Of a stretch of 64,000 nucleotides of DNA, positions 16,030 through 26,344 are shown piece after piece. Under the pieces are notes generated by a model. The model ran no database searches and was not told where the DNA came from. It was given only the letters and a program-made list of their open reading frames with translations. The stretch comes from Mayfieldus sp963841445 (lineage in GTDB: Bacteria; Actinomycetota; Thermoleophilia; Solirubrobacterales; 70-9): assembly GCA_963841445.1 (NCBI GenBank), contig CAWJCP010000001.1, forward strand, positions 1 to 64,000, in the 5' to 3' direction. Made by a program: the position numbers and the translations under genes. The stretch's first letter is position 1, and every line of letters begins with the position of its first letter.

Positions 16030-16270
16030 GGAGAGCCGGTCGAGATATTAGAGCCGCCGCAGACACAGACGGCCGGGCCCGGACACCGCGCCTCCCGAGT
16101 CGCTCGGGGGGTTGGTCGTCGCTGCCCTGGCAGGAACCGCTTTCGCGATGAAAGCTGCCGGGGCTCCGGGTCACCGGCCGGCTGAATCTGAATCGCTGTC
16201 TCGAATACCCCCTGGCCGCAGCTTGAACCGCTCGCGGGCCGCGACGCAAGCGCGGGATGCGTCGAGGCGG

Positions 16271-17477
<1,207 letters not shown>

Positions 17478-17479
<2 letters not shown>

Positions 17480-18500
17480 GGGAGGCAGCCAAATAACCGC
17501 CACCGCGGCCCCGCGCGACGTCCAGGCCGGTCGCCCGGCGACCGAGGTGAGCCTCTCCCGGGTCGGCGTCACAGGAGTCGAGAAGGTGCTGCGGGTCAAG
17601 TCGAACGGCTCGGAGCAGCTCTACCACGCCGAGCTGGAATGCTACGTCGACCTCAACCCCCAGCAGGCCGGCGTCCACATGTCGCGCTTCGAGGAAACGG
17701 TCGGCGAAGCGATCGACGAGGTCGTGCTCGGAGAGGCCTTTCGCGCCGAGACCCTCGCCGCCCATATCGCCGAGCGGATTCGGGAGCGCCAGGACGGATC
17801 GCGCTCCGAAGTGAGGGTCACGGCCCACTATCCGGAGACCGTCCTGACCCCGGAGACCGGGAAAAGCACCCAAGAGATCTATGCGCTGTTCGGAACCGCG
17901 GTCGCCTCTGAAAACGGGACCCGGACCCTGCGCGGCGTGCAGGCGCAGGGTATGACCGCCTGCCCCTGTGCCCAGGAGATGGTCGCCGAGGCGGCCCGCG
18001 AGCGGCTCGCCGAGCAGGGGTTCGATCCCGAGCAGATCGAGCGGGTCATCGACGTCGTGCCGATCGCGACCCACAACCAGCGCGGGATCGGGACCCTGTG
18101 GGTCGGCTGCCCTGAGAACTGGGCCACCGACGTCGACGCCCGCGACCTGCTGCACATCGTCGAGGGGTCGATGAGCTCGGAGATCTATGGGCTGCTGAAG
18201 CGCCCGGACGAGCTGGCGGTGGTCGAGAAGGCCCATTCACAGCCACGCTTCGTCGAGGATTGCGCCCGCGAGATGATCCGTCGTGTGCTCGAGGCCTACC
18301 CAGACATGCACCCCGACGCTTTCGTGATGGCGCGCCAGGAGAATCTCGAGACGATCCACCGCCACAATGTGGTCGCCGAGCGCTACGGCACGGTCGGCGA
18401 CCTGCGGGGAGAGCTGGAGTCAGAGGTCCCCACCCGCCGTCACCTCACGATGCGCGAGTGGCTCGAGTCGCCTGGCGCTAGCCCGGCTCCGTCTTCGTAG
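17478..18500 (+). CDS. GTP cyclohydrolase, FolE2/MptA family
   Basis: This enzyme opens GTP for pterin synthesis: dihydroneopterin triphosphate in bacteria (FolE2) or the cyclic phosphate in archaea (MptA). It has 340 residues. The family core includes VGVTGVEKVLRVK (near 30), HMSRFEETVGEAID (near 70) and the metal-site motif GMTACPCAQEMV (near 160). NQRGIGTLWVG and ETIHRHNVVAERYGT follow. The Cys in ACPC and the His/Glu residues are the expected metal ligands. The gene is divergent from the sigma factor and its last 23 bp overlap the convergent pgsA. Confidence 0.88.
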
Positions 18501-19044
18501 CCGCCCTGCGCTCCGACTCGCCGAGGCGCCGCCGCAGCCCGAAGAAGTAGTCGGCGCCGCTGATCAGCGTCATCGCCACGGCCAGGTAGACGAGCACGTC
18601 GACCCAGGTTGGCGAGGGGTCGGCGGCGATCAGCGCGAAGACCGCGCCGACCTGCAGGATCGTCTTCGCCTTCCCGAGCCAGCTCGCAGAGATCACGACC
18701 CCGCGCTCGGCGGCGACGGCGCGCAGCCCGGTGACCGCGAGCTCGCGGGCGATGATCACCATCGCGACCCAGGCGGCGAGGCGATCGAGGGAGACGAGTG
18801 AAACGAGCGCCGCGATGATCAGCAGCTTGTCGGCCAGCGGGTCCATCAGCTTCCCGAAGGTCGTGACCGCGTTGCGCGAGCGCGCGAAGTAACCGTCGAG
18901 CCCGTCGCTGAGCGCCGCAAGCGCGAACACGCCGGCCGCCAGGGCGTCCCCGTTCGGCGTCTCGTCGAGCAACGCGACGACGATCACCGGCACGGCGAGG
19001 ATCCGCAGCACGGTGAGCACGTTGGGCAGGTTGAGCGGGAACAT
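18478..19044 (-). CDS. pgsA: CDP-diacylglycerol--glycerol-3-phosphate 3-phosphatidyltransferase
   Basis: This is a membrane enzyme that makes phosphatidylglycerol phosphate from CDP-diacylglycerol and glycerol-3-phosphate. It has 188 residues with about five to six helices. The CDP-alcohol phosphotransferase signature is complete: SDGLDGYFARSRNAVTTFGK followed by LMDPLADK, that is DG-x2-D-G..AR-x8-G-x3-D-x3-D. N-terminal NLPNVLTVLRILAVP is typical of PgsA. Other CDP-alcohol transferases of actinobacteria (PIP synthase, cardiolipin synthase) are less likely because of this N-terminus. Confidence 0.9.
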   Translation of the reverse strand: MFPLNLPNVLTVLRILAVPVIVVALLDETPNGDALAAGVFALAALSDGLDGYFARSRNAVTTFGKLMDPLADKLLIIAALVSLVSLDRLAAWVAMVIIARELAVTGLRAVAAERGVVISASWLGKAKTILQVGAVFALIAADPSPTWVDVLVYLAVAMTLISGADYFFGLRRRLGESERRAATKTEPG

Positions 19045-19068
19045 CGCGGCCCAAGTATGAAGGCAGCC

Positions 19069-21462
19069 TCAGGCGCGGGAGGCAGGATTGCCGGCGGCCG
19101 CGGCCGCGTCACGCTCGCGCAGGAACGAGTCGTCCTCGACGCCGATCTGCGGGACGGTGCGCTCCAGCAGGCCCGGCATCCACCAGGCACGCCCGCGCAA
19201 CAGCACCATCACCGCGGGCACGAGCAGGCAGCGGACCAGGGTCGAGTCGATCGCGATCGCGACCGCGAGGCCGACCCCGAACTCCTTCACGACCGGGTTG
19301 CCGTTGAGCACGAAGCTGGCGAAGACGCAGACCATGATCATCGCCGCCGAGGTGATCACCCGGCCGGTGCTGGCGAGGCCGTCGATCACGGCCTGCGAAG
19401 GCTTGCCGCCCTGCCGGTAGCGCTCGGACATCTGCGACATCAGGAAGACCTCGTAGTCCATCGAGAGGCCGAAGAGGATCGCGAACATCAGCAGGGGAAC
19501 GAAGCTGACGATCGGGATCGCGTGATCGAGGCCGATCAACCCCGCCCCCCAGCCATTCTGGAAGACCGCCGTTACCACGCCGTAGGCGGCGGCGACCGAG
19601 AGCAGGTTCATCAGCGCCGCCTTCAGCGGCACGAGCAGCGACCGGAAGGCGACCAGCAGGACGATGAAGCTGAGCCCGACGACGATCGCGATCATCGACG
19701 GCAGCTTGTCGCTGATCCGGTTCGCGAGGTCGATGTAGCCGGCGGTCTGGCCGCCGACGTAGGCGCTGAGGCCGGTTCCCGTGAGCGCCTTCGGGATCAC
19801 CTCGTCGCGCAGCTCGTTGACCAGGTCCACGGTGCGGTCCGAGGACGGCGCCGAGCTGGCGATCACCGTGAACACGGTCGCCTTTCCGGCCGCATCGACG
19901 GTCGGAGGCGAGACCGACTGCACATCGGGCGCCTTCGAGATCTGCTTCTCGAGCGTGGTAAGGCTCGGGTCCGAGGCCGGGCTGGAGGCCTGCTTCTTGT
20001 CCTGGGTGAGCTTCTGCTGCTGCGCATTCGTCTGCTGCTGGGCCTGCGCCTCGGCCTGCTGCTGGCTAAGGCCCGCGGCGAGGCCCTGATCGACGATCTG
20101 CTGCTGCTGGGCCTTCAGCTGCTGCTGCTGCTTGTTGATCGTCTTGAGCTGGCTCTGGTCGGGCTGCAGGGGCTTCGCGGCGCTGACCGCTATCAGCAGC
20201 GGGCCGTTCGTGCCGACCCCGAATCCCTTCGCCAGCGCGTCGTAGTTCTTGCGGACCTGGGTGTCCTTCGGCATCGCCCCGTTGTCGGACTGCCCGAGCG
20301 TCAGGTCGAGGATCGGAAGGGCCAGAATCACGAGGACCAAGACCGAGAAGATCACCGCCCGCCAGGGCCGTTTCGAGACCCCCTTGGCCCAGCGCAGCCA
20401 GCCGTGCGGCACGTGATCGTCGGGATGGGTGCGACCGAGCCGGACGCGCAGCGAGTCGATCCGCGGCCCGAGAGCGCCGAGCATTGCCGGCAGCAGCGTC
20501 GCGGCGGCCAGCACCGCGACCACAACCGCCACCGCTGCCGTGAAGCCGAGCGCGCTGACCAGCGGAATGCCAGCAAACCCCAGCGAGCAGAGCGCGATCA
20601 CGACCGTAAAGCCGGCGAAGACGACCGCGCCGCCCGAAGTCGCGGTCGCGCGGGCGACCGACTCATTGACCTCCATCCCCCCTTTCAGCTGCTGCTTGTG
20701 GCGGGTGACGATGAACAGCGCGTAGTCGATCCCGACCCCGAGGCCGATCATCGTCGCCAAGGTCGCCGAGACGCTCGGCACCTCGATCACGTTCTGGAGC
20801 AGGCGGATGATCGAGAGCGCCGCCGCGAGGCCGAAGATCGCGGAGACGATCGGCATCGCCATCGCCGTCGCGGTCCCGAAGGCGAGCAGGAGGATGATCA
20901 CCGCGGCGCTCAGCCCGATCACCTCGCTGATCTCGGTCGAGGGCTTGGAGAGCTGCTGGCCGACATAGCCGCCCACCGACACGTCGATACCCGCCGCGCT
21001 GGCCGGTTCGGCGGCCTCGAGAACGCTTTGCGCCTCGCCCTCTGTGAGGTCCGCCGGGCCGACATCGAGGATCAGCGGGACGTATCCGATCGATTCGTCC
21101 ATGCTCAGAAACGGCGCTCCGCCGGAGTCGAGCGGGTTCGTCGCCGAAGTCACGTGGGGCGTCTTGCGAAGTCGCTTTACGGCGGCATCGACCGCTTTGC
21201 TGCGCTGGGCGTCGGTGAGCTTGCCGGTCGTGGCCTCGAAGGCGACCGGGTTGTTCCCATTCGCCTGCTTGGGAAGGTGGTCGTTGAGAAGGTCGGTGGC
21301 CTGGGTGGAGCCGGTTCCCGGAAGGGTCAGGTTGTCGTTGGTCTTGTTGCCCGAGGCCTGTCCGGCCGCGACGAGGGCAACGGTGGCAAGCAGCCAGGCG
21401 GCGATCACCGGGTAGTGATGCCGGCAGCAGAATCGCCCGATGAAATAAAGCGGCCGTGTCAA
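19069..21462 (-). CDS. MMPL/RND-family transporter with Gln-rich loop
   Basis: This is a 797-residue RND-type membrane protein with two repeats, each a large extracytoplasmic loop and about six helices. Helices and loops show GLGVGIDYALFIVTRHKQQL (repeat 1, near 245) and ILFGLSMDYEVFLMSQMSER (repeat 2, near 680), with the Asp residues of the proton relay. The TTG start is preceded by GGGGAG 5 nt away. The second loop (about 425-490) has an unusual Gln-rich, helical segment (KQQQQLKAQQQQIVDQG and more). MMPL proteins export lipids or drugs; no partner gene is adjacent. Confidence 0.9.
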   Translation of the reverse strand: MTRPLYFIGRFCCRHHYPVIAAWLLATVALVAAGQASGNKTNDNLTLPGTGSTQATDLLNDHLPKQANGNNPVAFEATTGKLTDAQRSKAVDAAVKRLRKTPHVTSATNPLDSGGAPFLSMDESIGYVPLILDVGPADLTEGEAQSVLEAAEPASAAGIDVSVGGYVGQQLSKPSTEISEVIGLSAAVIILLLAFGTATAMAMPIVSAIFGLAAALSIIRLLQNVIEVPSVSATLATMIGLGVGIDYALFIVTRHKQQLKGGMEVNESVARATATSGGAVVFAGFTVVIALCSLGFAGIPLVSALGFTAAVAVVVAVLAAATLLPAMLGALGPRIDSLRVRLGRTHPDDHVPHGWLRWAKGVSKRPWRAVIFSVLVLVILALPILDLTLGQSDNGAMPKDTQVRKNYDALAKGFGVGTNGPLLIAVSAAKPLQPDQSQLKTINKQQQQLKAQQQQIVDQGLAAGLSQQQAEAQAQQQTNAQQQKLTQDKKQASSPASDPSLTTLEKQISKAPDVQSVSPPTVDAAGKATVFTVIASSAPSSDRTVDLVNELRDEVIPKALTGTGLSAYVGGQTAGYIDLANRISDKLPSMIAIVVGLSFIVLLVAFRSLLVPLKAALMNLLSVAAAYGVVTAVFQNGWGAGLIGLDHAIPIVSFVPLLMFAILFGLSMDYEVFLMSQMSERYRQGGKPSQAVIDGLASTGRVITSAAMIMVCVFASFVLNGNPVVKEFGVGLAVAIAIDSTLVRCLLVPAVMVLLRGRAWWMPGLLERTVPQIGVEDDSFLRERDAAAAAGNPASRA

Positions 21463-21509
21463 GTGTCTCTCCCCACCCGCGCGGCAACAGTCTCCCGCAT
21501 GATTCGGCT

Positions 21510-22208
21510 ATGACAACTCCGCCGAGGCCGGCCGGTCTCGAAGAGCTGGCGGGCGCCATCCACAGCTGCACCCGCTGCCCACGTCTTGTCGAGTGGCGCG
21601 AGCAGGTTGCCGCGAACCCGCCGCGCCGCCATCGCGGCGAGCGCTACTGGGGCAAGCCGGTGGACGGCTTCGGCGACCCGGGAGCAGGGATCATGGTGGT
21701 CGGGCTGGCCCCGGCGGCGAACGGCGCCAACCGCACCGGCCGCATCTTCACCGGCGACCGCTCCGGCGATTGGCTCTTCGCCTCGATGCATCGCGCCGGG
21801 CTTGCCAACCGGCCGCGCTCGGAGCGCCGCGGCGACGGCTTGCGGTTGCGGGGCGCCTACGTGACCGCGGTCAACCGTTGCCCCCCGCCCGGCAACCGGC
21901 CGACTCCCGCCGAGCGCGACAACTGCCTGCCCTATTTGGAGCGCGAGCTCGAACTGCTTCCGGACGCCCGGGTGCTGGTCGCGCTGGGCAGCTTCGCCTG
22001 GGACGGCGCCCTGCGCGCCGCGCGGACGCTCGGCGAGCCGGTGCCGCGCCCGAAGCCGCGCTTCGGGCACGGGGAGCAAGCGACGGTCGGTCGCTGGATC
22101 CTCCTGGGCAGCTTCCACCCAAGCCAGCAGAACACCTTCACCGGCAGGCTCACCGAGCCGATGCTGGACGCGGTGTTCGAGCGGGCGGTGCAGCTGGCGT
22201 CGCGCTGA
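21510..22208 (+). CDS. uracil-DNA glycosylase, family 5 (UDGb-like)
   Basis: This enzyme excises uracil and deaminated bases from DNA. It has 232 residues. Four Cys for a [4Fe-4S] cluster are visible as CTRC near 20-23 and the Cys pair flanking PPPGNRPTPAERDN. Motif 1 is GLAPAANGANRTGRIFTGD and motif 2 is GSFHPSQQNTFTG near the end. The GLAPA form, lacking the Asp/Glu of family 4, favours family 5. ATG at 21510 follows a CATGAT element by 6 nt and is preferred over an 18-residue longer reading. Confidence 0.9.
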   Translation: MTTPPRPAGLEELAGAIHSCTRCPRLVEWREQVAANPPRRHRGERYWGKPVDGFGDPGAGIMVVGLAPAANGANRTGRIFTGDRSGDWLFASMHRAGLANRPRSERRGDGLRLRGAYVTAVNRCPPPGNRPTPAERDNCLPYLERELELLPDARVLVALGSFAWDGALRAARTLGEPVPRPKPRFGHGEQATVGRWILLGSFHPSQQNTFTGRLTEPMLDAVFERAVQLASR

Positions 22209-22224
22209 CTCCGATCGCGCCGGA

Positions 22225-22230
22225 TAGCAT
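22225..22230 (+). promoter_or_regulatory. -10-like element of a leaderless promoter (thioesterase gene)
   Basis: TAGCAT ends exactly 6 nt before the GTG at 22237, and there is no Shine-Dalgarno between. This is the same geometry as at 15768. Confidence 0.4.
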
Positions 22231-22236
22231 CGCCGC

Positions 22237-22731
22237 GTGACAGCCGAGCCGAAGCCCGCATCCGGGTCCGACTCGATCCTCGTCCGCTGGATAGGCATCG
22301 GTGATGCCAACGCCGCGGGATTCGTGCACGGCGGCGCGGTGATGCGGATGTGCGACGAGGCCGCCGGCATCGCCGCGATCCGCCATTGCGGGCTTCGTAT
22401 CGTCACCGCCGCAATGGATCGGATGACGTTCCTCAACCCGATCCACATCGCCGAGCTGGTCACCTGCCGCGCAATGGTGAACGCGGCCTGGAAGACGTCG
22501 ATGGAGGTCGGGGTGAGGGTCGAGGCCGAGAACCCGCGCAGCGGCGAGCGCCGCCACAGCTCGACCGCGTATCTGACCATGGTTGCCGTCGACGACGAAG
22601 GAAGGCCTGTGCCGGTGCCGGCGCTGCTCCCGGAGTCCGAGGACGAGCTCCGCCGCCAGCGCGAGGCCGAGGTGCGACGCAGCAACCGCCTCGCCGAGCG
22701 CGACCAGCTTCTCGCGCACCGGAACCGCTAG
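22237..22731 (+). CDS. acyl-CoA thioesterase (hotdog fold, YciA/BACH type)
   Basis: This is a 164-residue acyl-CoA hydrolase. The hotdog helix motif reads GFVHGGAVMRMCDEAAGIAA (about 28-47), with the Asp of the active site, and strands include MDRMTFLNPIHIAELVTCRA and GVRVEAEN. The C-terminus ends in a Glu/Arg-rich helix. The GTG start lacks a Shine-Dalgarno and probably gives a leaderless message. The physiological acyl chain is unknown. Confidence 0.88.
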   Translation: MTAEPKPASGSDSILVRWIGIGDANAAGFVHGGAVMRMCDEAAGIAAIRHCGLRIVTAAMDRMTFLNPIHIAELVTCRAMVNAAWKTSMEVGVRVEAENPRSGERRHSSTAYLTMVAVDDEGRPVPVPALLPESEDELRRQREAEVRRSNRLAERDQLLAHRNR

Positions 22732-22781
22732 TCGCTAGTCGCCGGGGCTCGGCGGGCAGATGCTGCGCCTGGGTCAGCTCC

Positions 22782-22787
22782 TAGAAT
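22782..22787 (+). promoter_or_regulatory. -10 element for tRNA-Thr(CGT)
   Basis: TAGAAT lies 10 bp before the first base of the tRNA, so transcription would start a few bases upstream of the mature 5' end. Confidence 0.4.
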
Positions 22788-22797
22788 CACGGGCCGG

Positions 22798-22870
22798 GCC
22801 GGCGTAGCTCAGCTGGTAGAGCACTTCACTCGTAATGAAGGGGTCAGCGGTTCGAGTCCGCTCGCCGGCT
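22798..22870 (+). tRNA. tRNA-Thr (anticodon CGT)
   Basis: This is a 73-nt cloverleaf with acceptor GCCGGCG/CGCCGGC and D-arm TAGCTCAGCTGGTAGAGC. The anticodon stem CTTCA/TGAAG has loop CTCGTAA (anticodon CGT). The T-arm is CAGCGGTTCGAGTCCGCTC. CCA is not encoded. No fragment copies of this tRNA are seen in the window. Confidence 0.95.
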
Positions 22871-22877
22871 TTGACGA

Positions 22878-24215
22878 TCAGTTGGGCGACTGCCCTCGCC
22901 TTTTGGGGGCGATTGGCCGCTGATGAGATGTCGATTGCCGCTCTGCCGGCAGCAGAAGGGTCAGCACCGGATGTGGGGCCGCGCGGGTGACGATGATCCG
23001 TCCACCCTCGGCAAGCGCCAGCGAGCGGGCAAGGTCGAGGCCGATCCCGTGGCCCTCCCCGTCACCGGAGCCCGAGCGGCGAGTAAAGGCTGCTTCGGGA
23101 TCGCCCATCAGGCCCGGGCCCTCGTCACCGACGTCGACGGCGATCGAGCCGCTTGCCTCACGTGCAGTCAGGGACACCGCTCCGGAACCATGGCGGTGAG
23201 CGTTGTCGAGCAGAACGTCGACCACCTCGGCGACCACCCGCGCCGATGCTCGCGCCCTGAGGTCCTCGTCTGTCAGCGCGACTCGAAACGGCCTTCCCCG
23301 CGCCGCCAGGGGACCGTGCCAGCGGTCCTCCATCTCGCGCAGCAGCGGCGCGAGCTTGCAACCGGCTGCACGAGCGGGGGAATCACGAGCAACCGCCAGC
23401 AGCGTGTCGATAGTTGCCTGGAGCCGATCCACCTCGGCCAGTGCGCGCGTGACCTCCGGCGGCGTGTCCCCCCTCAGCTCAAGAGCCTCCAGCTCGATCC
23501 GCAAGGCCGCGAGCGGCGTTCGCAGCTGGTGCGATGCGTCAGAGCTGAAAGCGCGCTCACGTGCCACCAGGTCGCCGAGACGCTCCGCGGTCGCATCGAG
23601 AGCTGCTCCAACCGAGTCTGCTTCGGGTACGCCGAAGTGCGGAGACCTGGCTGCAAAGTCTCCCTCGCCCAGCCTTCGCGCAGAGCCAGCCAAGCGCTCG
23701 AGTGGATTGGCCAGGCGGCGGCCGAGGAGCAACGCTGCGACGACCGCCAAGGCCACGATCCCCAGGGCAAGGCCGCCGAGTGCGAGCCATGCATGGCGGG
23801 TGTCGCTCGCCGCCGCAGTATCGCTTCGGATCGCCCGCACGGCCCCAGTGATCCGCTCGTTGGTGAGCAGAGGCACCGCGACCGCGAGCTCACCGTCGCC
23901 CTGCCGATCGGCGAGTCGGCCGCTGCGAAGTACCGCCTTGACCAGCCGATCGGCGACGGCTGGGCCTCGCCCGGCGACCCGATCTCCCCGAGGGTCATAG
24001 ACGCCGATCGTGTCGCGGCTGGCCGGCAGCTCGATTGGATCCCGGCCAGCGACGCTGAGGTCGATCTCTCGGGTCGCGGCCACTGCGTCGCGCTGCAGGC
24101 GCAACAGCGCGTCGTCGTGGTAGTTGCTGCGCAGGACCAGCGCCAGCGGGAGCGCAAGAAGGAGCACCGCGGCGGCGGCCACACCAGCGATTGAGGCGAC
24201 CAGACGCGTTCTCAT
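22878..24215 (-). CDS. sensor histidine kinase (OmpR-system partner)
   Basis: This is a membrane sensor kinase of 445 residues starting MRTRLVASIAG. TM1 is near 5-27. An extracytoplasmic sensor of about 120 residues follows, with TM2 (WLALGGLALGIVALAVVAAL) and a HAMP domain (RRLANPLERLAGSARRLGEG). The H-box is SSDASHQLRTPLAALRIELE, with Gln in place of the usual Glu after His. The N-box is VVDVLLDNAHRHGSG, and the G-boxes are DVGDEGPGL and GHGIGLDLARS. The start overlaps the stop of the response regulator gene (ATGA). The pair is divergent from an ABC transporter module and may sense a compound handled by it. Confidence 0.9.
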   Translation of the reverse strand: MRTRLVASIAGVAAAAVLLLALPLALVLRSNYHDDALLRLQRDAVAATREIDLSVAGRDPIELPASRDTIGVYDPRGDRVAGRGPAVADRLVKAVLRSGRLADRQGDGELAVAVPLLTNERITGAVRAIRSDTAAASDTRHAWLALGGLALGIVALAVVAALLLGRRLANPLERLAGSARRLGEGDFAARSPHFGVPEADSVGAALDATAERLGDLVARERAFSSDASHQLRTPLAALRIELEALELRGDTPPEVTRALAEVDRLQATIDTLLAVARDSPARAAGCKLAPLLREMEDRWHGPLAARGRPFRVALTDEDLRARASARVVAEVVDVLLDNAHRHGSGAVSLTAREASGSIAVDVGDEGPGLMGDPEAAFTRRSGSGDGEGHGIGLDLARSLALAEGGRIIVTRAAPHPVLTLLLPAERQSTSHQRPIAPKRRGQSPN

Positions 24216-24884
24216 TGGACCTCTAGCCGGTAGCCGATTCCGCGCAGTGTGGTGATCGTCTCCGGGCCGAGCTTCCGGCGCAAGGTCAACACATGGGTAT
24301 CGAGCGTCTTCGTCGATCCCATCCAATCGGTGTCCCAGACCTCCCGCATGATTCGATCGCGGCTTACGGCGCGTCCTGCCTCGCGGACGAGCAGAGCGAG
24401 CAGCTCGAACTCTTTCGGCCGCAGCTCCAGCTCGTCCTCGCCGCACCAGGCTCGGCGCGCAGCGCTGTCGATCACCAGATCCCCGACCCGAATCGGTTCG
24501 ACCGGGGTGCCAGGCTCAAGGAGGAGCGCCTAAGGTTGGCGCGGACCCGCGCCAGAAGCTCCGAGAGCCTGAATGGCTTGACGAGGTAATCGTCCGCTCC
24601 AGCGTCGAGACCTGCGACGACGTCGAGCTCCTGGTCGCGGGCAGAGAGGATCAGGATCGCCAGCTCCGCACGCGCCGCACGCAGCTTGCGACACACGTCG
24701 ATGCCATCGATGTCGGGCAAGCCGAGATCGAGGACGACCAGCCCGATTTCCGCATCCGCGGATTCGAGCGCTTTCGACCCAGGGCGAGGCGGCGGACGAA
24801 GTAACCCTGGCTCTCCAGCACCCTGGCGAGGCCGGAGGAGATCGCCTCGTCATCGTCGACGACCAGGATGCCCGGGGCGTTCAT
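24212..24884 (-). pseudogene. OmpR-family response regulator, two frameshifts
   Basis: Three overlapping frames together give one complete regulator. The receiver starts MNAPGILVVDDDEAISSGLA and shifts near 24780. It continues GLPDIDGIDVCRKLRAA and LDAGADDYLVKPFRLSELLA, and shifts again near 24510. The winged-helix domain reads LELRPKEFELLALLVREAGR, with TLDTHVLTLRRKLGPE and TLRGIGYRLEVQ at the end. The phosphoacceptor Asp and conserved Lys are present. All parts look under selection, so sequence error is as likely as decay. It is operonic with the kinase downstream. Confidence 0.8.
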
Positions 24885-25017
24885 CGCCTGGGACCGTAGC
24901 GCTACGAATCCTCGTCCAGCGGGTTTCCAAGTTTGACCCAGCGTTGACCTCAGCATTTGCCGACGCTGACCAGGGGCGCCTACCTTCGCCCCCGATGGCC
25001 AGCGAACCCTTGGAGGC

Positions 25018-25682
25018 ATGATGAACCTGCGTTTCGAAGCTCGCCGCGGGCGGCGCGATTCTCGCGCTCGGTGCGGCGGGCCGGGTTGCGGCGGATCGTC
25101 CCGGACCAGCAGCACCTCGGCAAACGCCAGCGGCAACAACAAAAAGCCCAATACAGGAAGCCCCGGCACCACCAATTCGGCCAACGCCGTCAATCCCAAC
25201 GCGCCCGACGTCACTCCTCCGGGCGACATCCCCGACACCCAGGTCTACGTCGCCTACAAGCCCCCGAGCGGCGGCTACTCGGTCAAGATCCCCGAAGGTT
25301 GGTCCCGGACCAGCGCCGGTGGAGCGATCGTCTTCACCAGCAAGCTGAACTCGATCCGGCTCGAATCGAAGCCGGCCGGCACGGCTCCGACGATCGCGTC
25401 AGCCAAGGCGAGCCTGGTCCCACAGCTCTCGCGCAGCGTCGATGGCTTCTCCGCCCCCAAGGTCAGCACCGTCAGCCGCAATGCCGGTCAGGCCATCCTG
25501 ATCACCTACTTCGCCTGGGGAAGCCAGACCCCGTCACTGGCAAGAAGCCGCCGGAGGCGGTCGAGCGTTACATCTTCTTCCACAAGGGCAACGAAGTCAT
25601 CCTCACCCTCAGCGGGGAGAAGAGCGCCGACAACGTCGACCCGTGGCGCACCGTCACCGACTCGTTGCGCTGGACCCAATGA
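25018..25682 (+). pseudogene. secreted lipoprotein, frameshifted
   Basis: A GGAGG precedes an ATG pair at 25018/25021. The N-terminal frame is broken, but the next frame gives a lipoprotein-like hydrophobic run (ILALGAAG) leading to a GCGGSS lipobox. The mature part has a Ser/Thr/Asn-rich linker, then a domain reading YVAYKPPSGGYSVKIPEGWS, FTSKLNSIRLESKPAG and, after a second shift near 25530, PEAVERYIFFHKGNEVILTL. This resembles PsbP/LpqN-like lipoproteins that ride on ABC or signalling modules; the match is by general pattern only. Its stop overlaps the start of the first ATPase (ATGA). Confidence 0.65.
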
Positions 25683-26344
25683 GCCCGGTGCTCGAAGCTC
25701 GCAGCCTCTACCGGTTTTTTCACGCGGGCGACGACGAGACCCTGGCTTTACAGGGGGTATCGCTCGAGGTCGACGCAGGTGAGGTGATCGCCGTAACCGG
25801 CCCCTCGGGCTCGGGTAAGTCGACCCTCCTCTCCTGCCTCGCCGGGCTCGACGAGCCCGACGGCGGCCAGGTGAGGGTTGACGGCGAGCGCATCAACCGT
25901 CGGCCGGAAGCGGATCGAGCCCGGCTGCGAGCAGAGCGAATCGGCGTCCTTTACCAGCAGTTGAACCTTGTCGGTCATCTATCGGTTCGCGACAACGTTG
26001 CGCTGGCGCAGCGCCTCGGCAGCGGAAATCACGGGACGGCGCACCGTTCCGAGCTGCTGGGGCGCTGCGGCATCGCACATCGAGCCGGCGCACGTGCGGC
26101 TCAACTGTCCGGAGGAGAGCTGGCCCGTGCCGGGCTCGCGGTGGCGCTCGCCAACGACCCCAGCATCCTGCTCGCCGACGAGCCGACCGGAGAGCTCGAC
26201 TCGTTGACCGCAGCGAAGATCACCGACTTGCTTCGCGAGCACGCAGCGGAGGGGACCGCAATCCTGATCGCGACCCATAGCCCCGAGCTCTCCGCGGCTG
26301 CCGACCGCGGAATCGCCCTCCGCGACGGAAGGATCGAGACATGA
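25679..26344 (+). CDS. ABC transporter ATPase (first of a tandem pair)
   Basis: This is a LolD/MacB-type ATPase of 221 residues. Walker A is GPSGSGKST, the Q-loop is in VLYQQLNLVGHLS, the signature is AQLSGGELARAG, Walker B is ILLADEPTGELD and the H-loop is ATHSPELS. All catalytic residues are present. ATG at 25679 overlaps the lipoprotein stop, and the gene overlaps the next ATPase by 4 bp, so lipoprotein, ATPase 1, ATPase 2 and permease are one unit. This family works with FtsX-type permeases as mechanotransmission pumps rather than classical importers. Confidence 0.93.
   Translation: MSPVLEARSLYRFFHAGDDETLALQGVSLEVDAGEVIAVTGPSGSGKSTLLSCLAGLDEPDGGQVRVDGERINRRPEADRARLRAERIGVLYQQLNLVGHLSVRDNVALAQRLGSGNHGTAHRSELLGRCGIAHRAGARAAQLSGGELARAGLAVALANDPSILLADEPTGELDSLTAAKITDLLREHAAEGTAILIATHSPELSAAADRGIALRDGRIET

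Noticed and set aside
19057..21513. 818-codon plus-strand reading
   Set aside because: It is antisense to the MMPL gene and composed of His/Arg/Asp-rich shadow sequence.
22798..22870. Second tRNA-integrated cassette array at tRNA-Thr(CGT)
   Set aside because: No further copies of its 3' half are seen within the window.
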